DNA of 12,586 nucleotides from contig JAFXIS010000089.1 in assembly GCA_017532885.1 (NCBI GenBank), forward strand, positions 1-12,586. The letters are read 5' to 3'. Of this stretch, positions 1-6,069 are shown piece by piece; position 1 is the stretch's first letter; every line of letters begins with the position of its first letter. Origin of the DNA: Alistipes sp. Lineage in GTDB: Bacteria > Bacteroidota > Bacteroidia > Bacteroidales > Rikenellaceae. Under the pieces are notes generated by a model. It was not told where the DNA came from and searched no databases. It was given only the letters and a program-made list of their open reading frames with translations. Made by a program: the position numbers and the translations under genes.

Positions 1-115
1 AAAGAGTTTGTTCGTTGCTACAAAAGATAGTTTCGGCTTCTTTGAGGCTCTTTTCGGCAACTTTTCATTTGTGATAATTGGAAATAGTCCACTATTACCT
101 GCATACCCCAAATGA
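1..115 (+). other. Possible 3' end of an upstream gene, frame unresolved
   Basis: The window opens inside unassigned sequence. On the plus strand, one frame from base 1 reads KEFVRCYKR and stops at 28-30. A second frame stays open from base 2 to a TGA at 113-115. Neither has an in-window start, and neither is recognisable as a family. Since a strong plus-strand terminator lies at 172-195, this is probably the tail and 3' untranslated region of a gene that starts upstream. The call is weak and rests on position only. Confidence 0.2.
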
Positions 116-118
116 AAA
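62..118. repeat. Nested inverted repeat (stem-loop within stem-loop)
   Basis: A perfect 10-bp inverted repeat, TTTTCATTTG at 62-71 and CAAATGAAAA at 109-118, encloses a second inverted repeat. The inner arms are 80-88 and 91-99, with one mismatch (A82/A97). The unpaired segments between the two stems are of similar length (8 and 9 bases). In RNA this would be a long two-stem hairpin with an internal loop. It lies upstream of the terminator at 172-195, so it may be a structured 3' UTR or part of a small RNA. No known RNA family is recognised. Confidence 0.5.
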
Positions 119-171
119 TTTACACGAAATTAGCTATCAAATAATCTCGAAATAAAATTCAAACAGCTTCT

Positions 172-195
172 AAGCTCCGCAACGGAGCTTTTTTT
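172..195 (+). terminator. Rho-independent terminator
   Basis: An 8-bp stem AAGCTCCG (172-179) pairs with CGGAGCTT (183-190) across a CAA triloop, and a T run covers 189-195. It ends the transcription unit that enters the window from the left. Confidence 0.8.
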
Positions 196-230
196 ATTCA
201 TTTTCTCGAAAAAATCTCAATTCATTTTTC

Positions 231-251
231 TTGTGTCACAACCTGACACAA
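231..251. promoter_or_regulatory. Operator-like perfect inverted repeat
   Basis: TTGTGTCA (231-238) and TGACACAA (244-251) form a perfect 8-bp dyad with a 5-base spacer. A second dyad overlaps it: ACACA at 246-250 with TGTGT at 256-260, also spaced by 5. A weak -7-like sequence, TATTTTG, begins at 261, so a protein bound here would sit in the -33 region of a promoter reading toward 307 and 418. The half-site spacing suits a dimeric helix-turn-helix protein. The identity of the regulator is unknown and the promoter match is imperfect. Confidence 0.45.
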
Positions 252-306
252 ATAGTGTGTTATTTTGCATTGTAAAACAAGAGTTAAACCAAAAAAAGTA
301 GAGAAT

Positions 307-381
307 ATGGGTAGTATAATTTTTGGCGCATTATGCTTTTTCGCTTTCCTGACAGAGGTTTTAGGCGAAAAACACTACTAA
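307..381 (+). CDS. Possible 24-residue hydrophobic membrane peptide
   Basis: An ATG at 307 opens a 24-codon frame ending at TAA 379-381. The peptide begins MGSIIFGALCFFAFLTE and ends in charged residues (E, K, H), so almost all of it could form one membrane helix with a short polar tail. It sits 36 bases upstream of the zinc-ribbon gene and downstream of the 231-251 dyad, so it may be a small membrane protein or a leader peptide of that unit. There is no clear ribosome binding site, which is usual for this phylum. A chance hydrophobic frame in AT-rich leader sequence remains a real alternative. Confidence 0.3.
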   Translation: MGSIIFGALCFFAFLTEVLGEKHY

Positions 382-417
382 TCAGAATTTGGGTAAATAA
401 AATTAATAATTACAATT

Positions 418-630
418 ATGGGAATTGCTTATCAAATCAAGTGCAAGCACTGCCAGGCGGTGTTTGATTACAGCCAAGACCAATCATTCGGAATGATGCC
501 GCGTTGCGTGGGATGCGAGAGTTATGTCGAGGTAGACGCTCCGATTCGTTGTCCGGCATGCAACCGCCGCTTAAACACCTCGCAGGAGGAGTTCAACGAA
601 CAGGTGCAGACCGTGATGATGTGGGATTAA
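418..630 (+). CDS. Small protein with three CxxC pairs (zinc-ribbon-like)
   Basis: A 70-residue soluble protein with three CxxC pairs: C9/C12, C30/C33 and C45/C48. The first two pairs are 17 residues apart, as in a rubredoxin-like or zinc-ribbon knuckle. The third pair (RCPAC) adds a further half-site, so the protein could bind one metal plus an odd pair or act as a dimer. There is no signal peptide or membrane segment. The C-terminal 20 residues are acidic and Gln-rich. Metal binding is inferred from the cysteines; the function is unknown. The next gene begins 116 bases downstream with its own promoter, so this is probably a separate transcript. Confidence 0.75.
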   Translation: MGIAYQIKCKHCQAVFDYSQDQSFGMMPRCVGCESYVEVDAPIRCPACNRRLNTSQEEFNEQVQTVMMWD

Positions 631-707
631 CCCCGCACCCAAGGCAAAAAAAATCGCTCCGAGAATAAATTTTCGACACAGAAATGTAAGTTTTCACATT
701 TTTTTTG

Positions 708-715
708 TAACTTTG
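708..715 (+). promoter_or_regulatory. -7 promoter element for the bcp-recA-rel cluster
   Basis: TAACTTTG matches the Bacteroidetes -7 consensus TAnnTTTG exactly. The bcp start is 31 bases downstream, giving a leader of roughly 25 bases. No clear -33 TTTG is visible; a T-rich stretch covers 691-706. No LexA-type SOS box was seen here or before recA. Confidence 0.6.
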
Positions 716-746
716 AGTGATTATAACCTTTTAACGAAAAGTCATT

Positions 747-1217
747 ATGGCAGAATTAAAAGTTGGCGACATCGCGCCCGCATTCAGTGGCACCACACAA
801 GACGGTTCAAGCGTTTCATCTTCAGAGATGAAGGGCTCTCGCATGGTTCTCTATTTCTACCCGAAGGACAACACCTCGGGCTGCACTTTGGAGGCAAAGA
901 GCCTGCGCGATGGCAAGGAGGAACTCTCTCGACGCGGTTACCGCATCATAGGCGTAAGTCCCGACAGCGAGCGCTCTCACCAAAATTTCTGCACAAAGCA
1001 CGACTTAAACTTCACGCTCATTGCCGACACCGACCACTCAATCTGCGAGGCTTTCGGCGTATGGGTCGAGAAGTCGATGTACGGCAGGAAGTACATGGGC
1101 GTAAAGCGTACAACTTTCCTCATCGACGAAGAGGGCATAATCACCCATATTTTTGACAAGGTAAAGACTGACTCACACTTCGAGCAGATTACCGACGAAT
1201 TAGATAAAAATAAGTAA
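747..1217 (+). CDS. bcp: Thioredoxin-dependent thiol peroxidase (BCP/PrxQ family)
   Basis: A 156-residue peroxiredoxin of typical BCP length. It reduces hydrogen peroxide and alkyl hydroperoxides in the cytoplasm using thioredoxin. The active-site segment YPKDNTSGCT gives the peroxidatic cysteine C46. The E. coli-type resolving cysteine five residues later is absent (K51). C82, 36 residues after C46, is a candidate resolving cysteine of the alpha-3 type described for Xanthomonas PrxQ; C100 is another cysteine. The gene leads a tight cluster with recA (12-base gap). A bcp-recA-vim operon is known in Porphyromonas gingivalis, so the pairing is conserved while the genes after recA differ. The start at 747 fits the promoter at 708-715. 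Confidence 0.93.
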   Translation: MAELKVGDIAPAFSGTTQDGSSVSSSEMKGSRMVLYFYPKDNTSGCTLEAKSLRDGKEELSRRGYRIIGVSPDSERSHQNFCTKHDLNFTLIADTDHSICEAFGVWVEKSMYGRKYMGVKRTTFLIDEEGIITHIFDKVKTDSHFEQITDELDKNK

Positions 1218-1229
1218 AAAAATAAGACT

Positions 1230-2243
1230 ATGGCAACTGAAAAAGTACAAGTAAACGCCGATAAGCTCAAGGTTTTGAGCGCGGTAATGGACAAGATAGA
1301 GAAGGATTTCGGCAAGGGCTCAATCATGCGTATGAGCAGCGAAGCCGTAACCAATGTACCCGTAATCCCCACAGGCTCAATCACTTTGGATATGGCATTG
1401 GGAGTAGGAGGTTATCCCAAGGGGCGCGTAATCGAAATTTATGGCCCCGAGTCATCAGGTAAGACCACTTTGGCAATCCACGCCATCGCCGAGGCACAGA
1501 AGGCTGGCGGTATCGCCGCATTCATCGACGCAGAGCATGCCTTCGACTCATTCTACGCCCAAAAGCTGGGTGTCGATGTCGATAATCTGCTTATCTCGCA
1601 GCCCGACAACGGAGAGCAGGCATTGGAAATTGCCGACTCACTCATTCGTTCAAGTGCTATCGATATCATCGTAATCGACTCTGTTGCAGCACTCACACCT
1701 AAAGCCGAGATTGAGGGCGAAATGGGCGACTCAAAGATGGGCTTGCAGGCTCGCCTTATGTCGCAGGCACTGCGTAAGCTTACAGCCAGCATCTCAAAGA
1801 CCAAGACCGTATGTATTTTCATCAACCAGTTGCGCGATAAGATTGGTGTGGTATATGGTAACCCTGAGACTACCACCGGAGGTAACGCACTGAAGTTCTA
1901 CGCCAGCGTACGCATCGACATCCGCCGCGCTTCGGTCATCAAGGATGGCGAGGAGCAGTTGGGCACCCGCACAAAGGTCAAGGTCGTAAAGAACAAGGTC
2001 GCACCTCCATTCAAGCGTGCCGAGTTCGACATCATGTTTGGTGAGGGAATCTCTAAGATTGGCGAAATTGTTGATTTAGGAGTAGACTACGGCATTATCA
2101 AGAAGTCAGGCTCTTGGTTCTCATACGGAGAGCAGAAGATAGGGCAGGGACGCGACTCGGTGAAAGAGTTGCTCTCAAACAACGCCGAACTTCGCGACGA
2201 GATTGAAGCTAAGTTGCGCGAAGCAATGAAAACGCAAAAATAG
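1230..2243 (+). CDS. recA: Recombinase RecA
   Basis: A 337-residue RecA that forms ATP-dependent filaments on single-stranded DNA for homologous repair. Walker A is GPESSGKT at 72-79. The Walker B strand is IIVIDS at 146-151. The L2 region with [20 protein letters not shown] spans 199-218 and leads into the conserved [14 protein letters not shown]. It is slightly shorter than E. coli RecA (352 residues) and lacks its strongly acidic C-terminal tail, ending in basic residues instead. There is no separate promoter in the 12-base gap after bcp, so expression probably depends on the bcp promoter. No SOS box is visible, which argues against classical LexA control. The sequence is intact, without intein or frameshift. 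Confidence 0.98.
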   Translation: MATEKVQVNADKLKVLSAVMDKIEKDFGKGSIMRMSSEAVTNVPVIPTGSITLDMALGVGGYPKGRVIEIYGPESSGKTTLAIHAIAEAQKAGGIAAFIDAEHAFDSFYAQKLGVDVDNLLISQPDNGEQALEIADSLIRSSAIDIIVIDSVAALTPKAEIEGEMGDSKMGLQARLMSQALRKLTASISKTKTVCIFINQLRDKIGVVYGNPETTTGGNALKFYASVRIDIRRASVIKDGEEQLGTRTKVKVVKNKVAPPFKRAEFDIMFGEGISKIGEIVDLGVDYGIIKKSGSWFSYGEQKIGQGRDSVKELLSNNAELRDEIEAKLREAMKTQK

Positions 2244-2248
2244 AGATT

Positions 2249-4459
2249 ATGAATTACACTGCAGAGGATGAGGTTTTAATTCAAGCCAAATGGGACGAGT
2301 TGGTCGAATCGTGCAAGAAGATTTGCAAAAATGAAGCCGACTGGAACTTTATAAAGCGAGCTTTCTTCTTAGCTAAAGAGGCTCATCAGGGGGTAAGGCG
2401 CCGTTCAGGAGAGCCATACCTCCTGCATCCTATTGCAGTAGCACAGATTGTCGTAGACGAAATCGGACTTGGCGTAAAGTCCGTTGTTGCGGCATTGCTG
2501 CACGATGTTGTAGAGGACACCGACTATACGGTAGAGGATATGGAGCATATCTTCGGACCCAAAATCGCATCGATGGTCGATGGATTGACGAAGATGTCGG
2601 GAGTATTCAATGCCGACACCTCGCTGCAAGCGGAATATTTCCGCAAAGTATTGCTCACCCTGTCGGACGATGTTCGCGTCATTTTGATAAAGATTGCCGA
2701 CCGTCTACACAACATGCGAACTTTGGGCTCTATGCCCCAAAACAAGCAAATCAAAATCACGGGTGAAACAATCTATCTATTTGCACCTTTAGCATATAGA
2801 CTTGGATTATACGCCATCAAAACCGAGCTGGAAAACCTCTGCATGAAGTACCGCTTCCCCAAGGAGTATGAGGAGATTCAGCGCCAGATTGACGAAACTT
2901 CAGCCGCCCGCGAGGAGTATATCCGCAAGTTCAACGCTCCGATTATCGAGGCATTGGACCGCAATGGCTTCAAATACGAGATTTCAGGCCGCATAAAGAG
3001 CGTCTACTCGATATGGACAAAGATGGTACGCAAACAGATACCATTCTCGGAGATTTACGACCTCTTTGCCATTCGCATTGTATTCCAGCCTACGGACTTT
3101 CCTTCGGAAAAGACCCAATGTTGGCAAATATATTCGTCTATCACAGACATTTACACCCCAAAACCCGACCGCCTGCGCGATTGGATCAGCATTCCCAAAG
3201 CCAACGGTTACGAAGCCCTGCACTCCACAGTCATGGGCCCCGACGGCATATGGGTAGAGGTGCAGATTCGCACCCAACGAATGGAGGATATCGCCGAGCG
3301 GGGTTTCGCTGCACATTGGCGATACAAGCACGCCACCATATCGAACGACGAAGACGAATTCGACAAGTGGTTGAAGATGATTCGCACTGCGTTAGACAGC
3401 CCTACACAGAACGCTATCGACTTCTTGGATAACTTTAAGTTATCGCTATATACATCTGAAATTGCGGTATTTACACCCAAGGGCGAAGCCCGTCATCTGC
3501 CATATGGAGCAACAGCATTAGACCTCGCCTACGATGTCCACACCAAGATTGGCAATAGCGCGATAGGTGCTAAAATCAACCATAAAATCATGCCTATTAC
3601 CACACCTTTGAATAGTGGCGACCAGGTTGAGATTATCACAGCCGAATCGGCTCGCCCCAAGGCAGAGTGGCTGGAGTATGTAACTACAACCAAGGCAAAG
3701 CAGGCGATAAAAAACTTCCTAAAACGCGAGCAAGAGCACAATCTGCAACGAGGAATGCAGATGCTCGACGAAAGACTTGCGCAATTGAACATCACACCCA
3801 ATAATCGCGTAATACGCAAACTTATAGAGGCTTACGAGAGCTCAAATAAAGATGAGCTTTATACAAAGATAGGCGCAGGCATCGTTTCGCTCGACAACCT
3901 GGAGAAGATTATCAAGACCAACTCAAAGAACAAGATTTTGAAGTTCTGGACACTCTTCATCAATGACGACGACGAGGACAACACTCCGGAGAAGGAGAAC
4001 GAGGACAAGAGTTCAAAGACAAAGAGTCCGGAGAGCAACAACCTCGTTATTGCCGAATGCTGCCACCCCTTACCGGGCGATAGTGTAGTGGGATTCAAAG
4101 ACCCCAAAACGCACCAAATCATTGTACATAAGGCCACATGCGACGAGCTTAACCGCTTGGCTGCGCAGCATGGCGACTGCATAGTAAAAGAGGCTATACA
4201 ATGGTCGCAATACAAGACCCAATCATCATTAGCAACGATTGCGATTGTCGGCATCGACCGCATGGGTCTATTGATAGACCTTGCCAATGTCGTCACAAAC
4301 GACTTCAGCGTCAATATGCGCCAGGTAAACATCCAATCCCACGATGGCATTTTCGAGGGCACAGTAAGCCTATATGTGCGCGACGCCGAGAGTCTTAATG
4401 CCATCCTCGACCGTATGCGTCGCATAAAGGGCATGGAGAGTGTAAAACGAATGGATTAG
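2249..4459 (+). CDS. rel: Bifunctional (p)ppGpp synthetase/hydrolase (RelA/SpoT homologue)
   Basis: A 736-residue long RSH protein that makes and degrades (p)ppGpp, the stringent-response alarmone. The hydrolase HD domain is intact: H60, H85-D86, E89-D90 and D151 in DRLHNMRTL. The synthetase domain spans about 240-360 with GRIKSVYSIW, D271 and GYEALHSTV. The charged motif before it reads R308-L-R-D311, close to the RxKD of bifunctional enzymes and unlike the ExDD of RelA. TGS covers about 405-465, the CC domain has C604/C605, H627 and C631, and ACT covers about 660-736. An acidic, low-complexity linker (573-598) separates the helical region from the CC domain. It follows recA by only 5 bases, so cotranscription is likely. 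Confidence 0.96.
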   Translation: MNYTAEDEVLIQAKWDELVESCKKICKNEADWNFIKRAFFLAKEAHQGVRRRSGEPYLLHPIAVAQIVVDEIGLGVKSVVAALLHDVVEDTDYTVEDMEHIFGPKIASMVDGLTKMSGVFNADTSLQAEYFRKVLLTLSDDVRVILIKIADRLHNMRTLGSMPQNKQIKITGETIYLFAPLAYRLGLYAIKTELENLCMKYRFPKEYEEIQRQIDETSAAREEYIRKFNAPIIEALDRNGFKYEISGRIKSVYSIWTKMVRKQIPFSEIYDLFAIRIVFQPTDFPSEKTQCWQIYSSITDIYTPKPDRLRDWISIPKANGYEALHSTVMGPDGIWVEVQIRTQRMEDIAERGFAAHWRYKHATISNDEDEFDKWLKMIRTALDSPTQNAIDFLDNFKLSLYTSEIAVFTPKGEARHLPYGATALDLAYDVHTKIGNSAIGAKINHKIMPITTPLNSGDQVEIITAESARPKAEWLEYVTTTKAKQAIKNFLKREQEHNLQRGMQMLDERLAQLNITPNNRVIRKLIEAYESSNKDELYTKIGAGIVSLDNLEKIIKTNSKNKILKFWTLFINDDDEDNTPEKENEDKSSKTKSPESNNLVIAECCHPLPGDSVVGFKDPKTHQIIVHKATCDELNRLAAQHGDCIVKEAIQWSQYKTQSSLATIAIVGIDRMGLLIDLANVVTNDFSVNMRQVNIQSHDGIFEGTVSLYVRDAESLNAILDRMRRIKGMESVKRMD

Positions 4460-4466
4460 CAGGAAT

Positions 4467-4913
4467 ATGGACAACTTTTGGATATATCTCATCATAGGAG
4501 GCATTATGCTGCTCGCTCCAAAGGGCATAGACAAATCCAATAAAAAGGGCACCACTGAGCCGTCAAACAACGACAGCCAGGAAGTTCCCAAAGATTTGGA
4601 AAAGCAACTTCGCGAACTATTAAGCGAACAAAGCTCAGAGCCCCAGCTTCCGGGCAATCGCACCATCACGCGCCCTGTAAAGACTAATGTGACCACTTCT
4701 GTAACGCATCCCATAGCGCCCAAGAGGAAGCCACAGGTCGCTACAAAGCGTAAGAACAACTCCCACACGCCTAATGTGCAAAACACATCTAAAGCATCCA
4801 ACAGTACTCCAAACACCACATCGGGGCAAATAGAGGAGATTTTAGAGGATTTCACAATGGAGAAGGCGGTAATATACTCCGAGATACTCCGTCCCAAATA
4901 CGAAGAGTATTAA
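4467..4913 (+). CDS. Membrane-anchored hypothetical protein with a conserved-looking C-terminal motif
   Basis: A 148-residue protein of unknown function, 7 bases after rel. It has one hydrophobic segment at about 4-18, followed by a long low-complexity region (about 22-120) rich in Ser, Thr, Asn, Pro and Lys, probably disordered. The last 26 residues, with EEILEDFTMEKAVIYSEILR at 123-142, look folded and resemble a short C-terminal motif I recall from small Bacteroidales membrane proteins (recognition from memory, not searched). The design is a membrane tether, a flexible linker and a short peptide-like tail, which suggests a docking role. The close spacing implies it is the last gene of the bcp-recA-rel unit. 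Confidence 0.75.
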   Translation: MDNFWIYLIIGGIMLLAPKGIDKSNKKGTTEPSNNDSQEVPKDLEKQLRELLSEQSSEPQLPGNRTITRPVKTNVTTSVTHPIAPKRKPQVATKRKNNSHTPNVQNTSKASNSTPNTTSGQIEEILEDFTMEKAVIYSEILRPKYEEY

Positions 4914-5022
4914 TAAGCTATTAGGGCCGAAGTAGGGAGAAGACAAGAGTAGGGCAGTCACCCTCCACATCCAACCCGAATAAGACACCATTAAACATAC
5001 AAACAAAAAAACATAATATAGT

Positions 5023-5409
5023 ATGGCTACAATTTTTTCAAAGATTATAGCGGGAGAGATTCCAAGCTACAAAGTTGCAGAGGACGACAACTACTACGCA
5101 TTCCTCGACATCAACCCTTTAGCCAAAGGACACACTTTGGTCGTACCTAAGATTGAGGTTGATTATTTCTACGACTTAGACGACGAAACGCTATCAGGAA
5201 TGATTCTATTCGCCAAAAGGGTAGCGCACAAAATCAAGGAGCAAACAGGATGTAAAAAGGTCGCAACAGTAGTTTTGGGCCTCGAAGTAGCTCACGCACA
5301 CATCCATTTGATACCCATGAACAATGAAAATGATGTGGATTTTCGCCGCGAAAAGCTGAAATTAACTCCAGAAGAGTTTGCTGAAATAGCAAAAAAGATT
5401 GCGTTATAA
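5023..5409 (+). CDS. HIT-family nucleotide-binding hydrolase
   Basis: A 128-residue histidine-triad protein of the HINT type. Members of the family hydrolyse nucleoside phosphoramidates or similar adenylated compounds. The N-terminal FSKIIAGEIPSYKV is characteristic, and the catalytic triad H-x-H-x-H is H91, H93 and H95 in VAHAHIHLIP. The length is typical and the protein is cytoplasmic with no signal. It lies 109 bases after the previous gene. That gap holds two copies of AGTAGGG (4931 and 4948) but no clear TAnnTTTG element, so it could be read through from the upstream cluster or use an unrecognised promoter. It ends at the hairpin at 5446-5475. Confidence 0.93.
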   Translation: MATIFSKIIAGEIPSYKVAEDDNYYAFLDINPLAKGHTLVVPKIEVDYFYDLDDETLSGMILFAKRVAHKIKEQTGCKKVATVVLGLEVAHAHIHLIPMNNENDVDFRREKLKLTPEEFAEIAKKIAL

Positions 5410-5445
5410 ACAAGTGTTTACAACTTTATAACCAGCTGAAATACA

Positions 5446-5475
5446 ATAGGGTAGTTGAGTAATCAGCTACCCTAT
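5446..5475 (+). terminator. Long hairpin after the HIT gene, likely terminator
   Basis: ATAGGGTAGTTGA (5446-5458) pairs with TCAGCTACCCTAT (5463-5475) over 13 bp, with one T-G wobble and a GTAA tetraloop. It begins 36 bases after the HIT stop codon. No strong T run follows, so termination may be factor-assisted, or the hairpin may protect the 3' end. A related hairpin with the same GGGTAGT core occurs at 12158-12187. Confidence 0.6.
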
Positions 5476-5482
5476 ACTATAT

Positions 5483-5513
5483 ACTATTTAACATAATACA
5501 TCTGTTAAATAGT
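5483..5513. repeat. 11-bp perfect inverted repeat
   Basis: ACTATTTAACA (5483-5493) and TGTTAAATAGT (5503-5513) are exact reverse complements separated by 9 bases. The repeat lies directly after the HIT hairpin. It could be a second, weaker terminator stem (TTTT follows at 5513-5516) or the outermost operator of the dyad-rich region. Confidence 0.55.
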
Positions 5514-5579
5514 TTTCAACAAAATTATATCCATCAGCACATCAATTTATTGACAAAATTCAACAAATTTGCTCAAATT

Positions 5580-5690
5580 TTACATCTGTAATTACATTTG
5601 TAACATATATACAATTGAAATATGCTCTTAGTATTTACATTTGTATAAATAAGTAAACCGACAGGGATTGTTAAAATATCACATTTGTAA
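5580..5690. repeat. Four copies of the dyad TTACATnTGTAA
   Basis: Copies are at 5580-5591 (TTACATCTGTAA), directly abutted by 5592-5603 (TTACATTTGTAA), then 5635-5646 (TTACATTTGTAT) and 5679-5690 (TCACATTTGTAA). Start-to-start spacings are 12, 43 and 44 bases, the last two near four helical turns. Each is a TTACA...TGTAA dyad. Two contain TACATTTG, which also fits the -7 consensus TAnnTTTG, so they could be operators, tandem promoters or both. The XRE gene about 380 bases downstream is the obvious candidate binder (inference). Confidence 0.6.
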
Positions 5691-5967
5691 ATAAATTAGA
5701 TAGGTAATAAACCCGTAAATTATCGCCAATTAATCGAAATTCAATCACTAAACTTTTATATTTATAATACAATAAATCAACTACTTATAAATATTATATC
5801 AATTAAAATATTGCGTATACTCGTATTTAGAGCATTGTTTATATAAAACTATTGTTATATCAATATTATTAAGGGTAATACTCTTATTTATCAGTCGTTT
5901 ACGCAACTTTACATAAATATACGCTTTATATTAAACACGGCGCGGCTATTTACCATAATTTACACAT

Positions 5968-5979
5968 TTACAATTGTAA
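5968..5979. promoter_or_regulatory. Palindrome TTACAATTGTAA upstream of the XRE gene
   Basis: This perfect 12-bp palindrome shares its TTACA/TGTAA half-sites with the array at 5580-5690, and lies about 70 bases before the regulator's -7 element. A looser relative, TTACTTTTGTAT, is at 6004-6015. It is a plausible proximal operator for autoregulation. Confidence 0.45.
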
Positions 5980-6046
5980 TCATTGTTAACAACTATCCAT
6001 TGTTTACTTTTGTATAATATTGCTTGTTTACAAAAGAAAAAAGTTT

Positions 6047-6054
6047 TATATTTG
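6047..6054 (+). promoter_or_regulatory. -7 promoter element of the XRE gene, overlapping a dyad copy
   Basis: TATATTTG fits TAnnTTTG exactly. The surrounding 12-mer TTATATTTGTAA (6046-6057) differs by one base from the upstream dyad TTACATTTGTAA. The start codon is at 6070, so the leader is only about 8-10 bases. A nearer ATG at 6063 is out of frame and soon stops. Confidence 0.55.
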
Positions 6055-6069
6055 TAAAAAATATGGATT

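Larger units (their letters stand above)
5410..6069. other. AT-rich 660-base gene-free region with multiple dyads
   Basis: I see no credible coding frame on either strand between the HIT gene and the XRE regulator. The stretch is strongly AT-rich and, beyond the terminator hairpin, holds an 11-bp inverted repeat (5483-5513), a compact 7-bp dyad (AAATTTG 5565-5571, CAAATTT 5574-5580), four TTACATnTGTAA-type elements (5580-5690) and a perfect palindrome (5968-5979) near the regulator promoter. Such density suggests an extended regulatory region rather than decayed coding sequence. Nothing specific was seen between about 5691 and 5960 apart from AT-rich sequence and a short GC-rich patch near 5937-5946. 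Confidence 0.6.

Noticed and set aside
62..118. Nested inverted repeat as an integron attC site
   Set aside because: The conserved attC core ends (GTTRRRY and its complement) are absent and there is no integrase or gene-cassette pattern.
713..1156. 147-codon plus-strand frame over bcp
   Set aside because: It is rich in Arg and His, a typical out-of-frame shadow. Its start lies inside the -7 promoter element.
631..1229. SOS (LexA) box controlling recA
   Set aside because: No CTG-N10-CAG type or other convincing palindrome was found before bcp or in the 12-base gap before recA.
977..1384. 135-codon minus-strand frame across the bcp-recA junction
   Set aside because: It spans two conserved genes on the other strand and has no family features.
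3859..4434. 191-codon open frame on the minus strand
   Set aside because: It lies wholly inside the rel gene, whose CC and ACT domains are well conserved in the plus frame. The minus-strand protein has no recognisable domain.
4370..4897. 175-codon minus-strand frame covering the small membrane protein gene
   Set aside because: It opposes a plus-strand gene with a sensible start, tight operon spacing and a credible C-terminal motif, and it overlaps the end of rel. No promoter was seen for it.
5480..6060. AT-rich repeat region as a chromosomal or plasmid replication origin
   Set aside because: No cluster of DnaA boxes (TTATCCACA) was seen; only loose partial matches such as ATATCCATCA near 5527. 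No dnaA, parA or rep gene is nearby.
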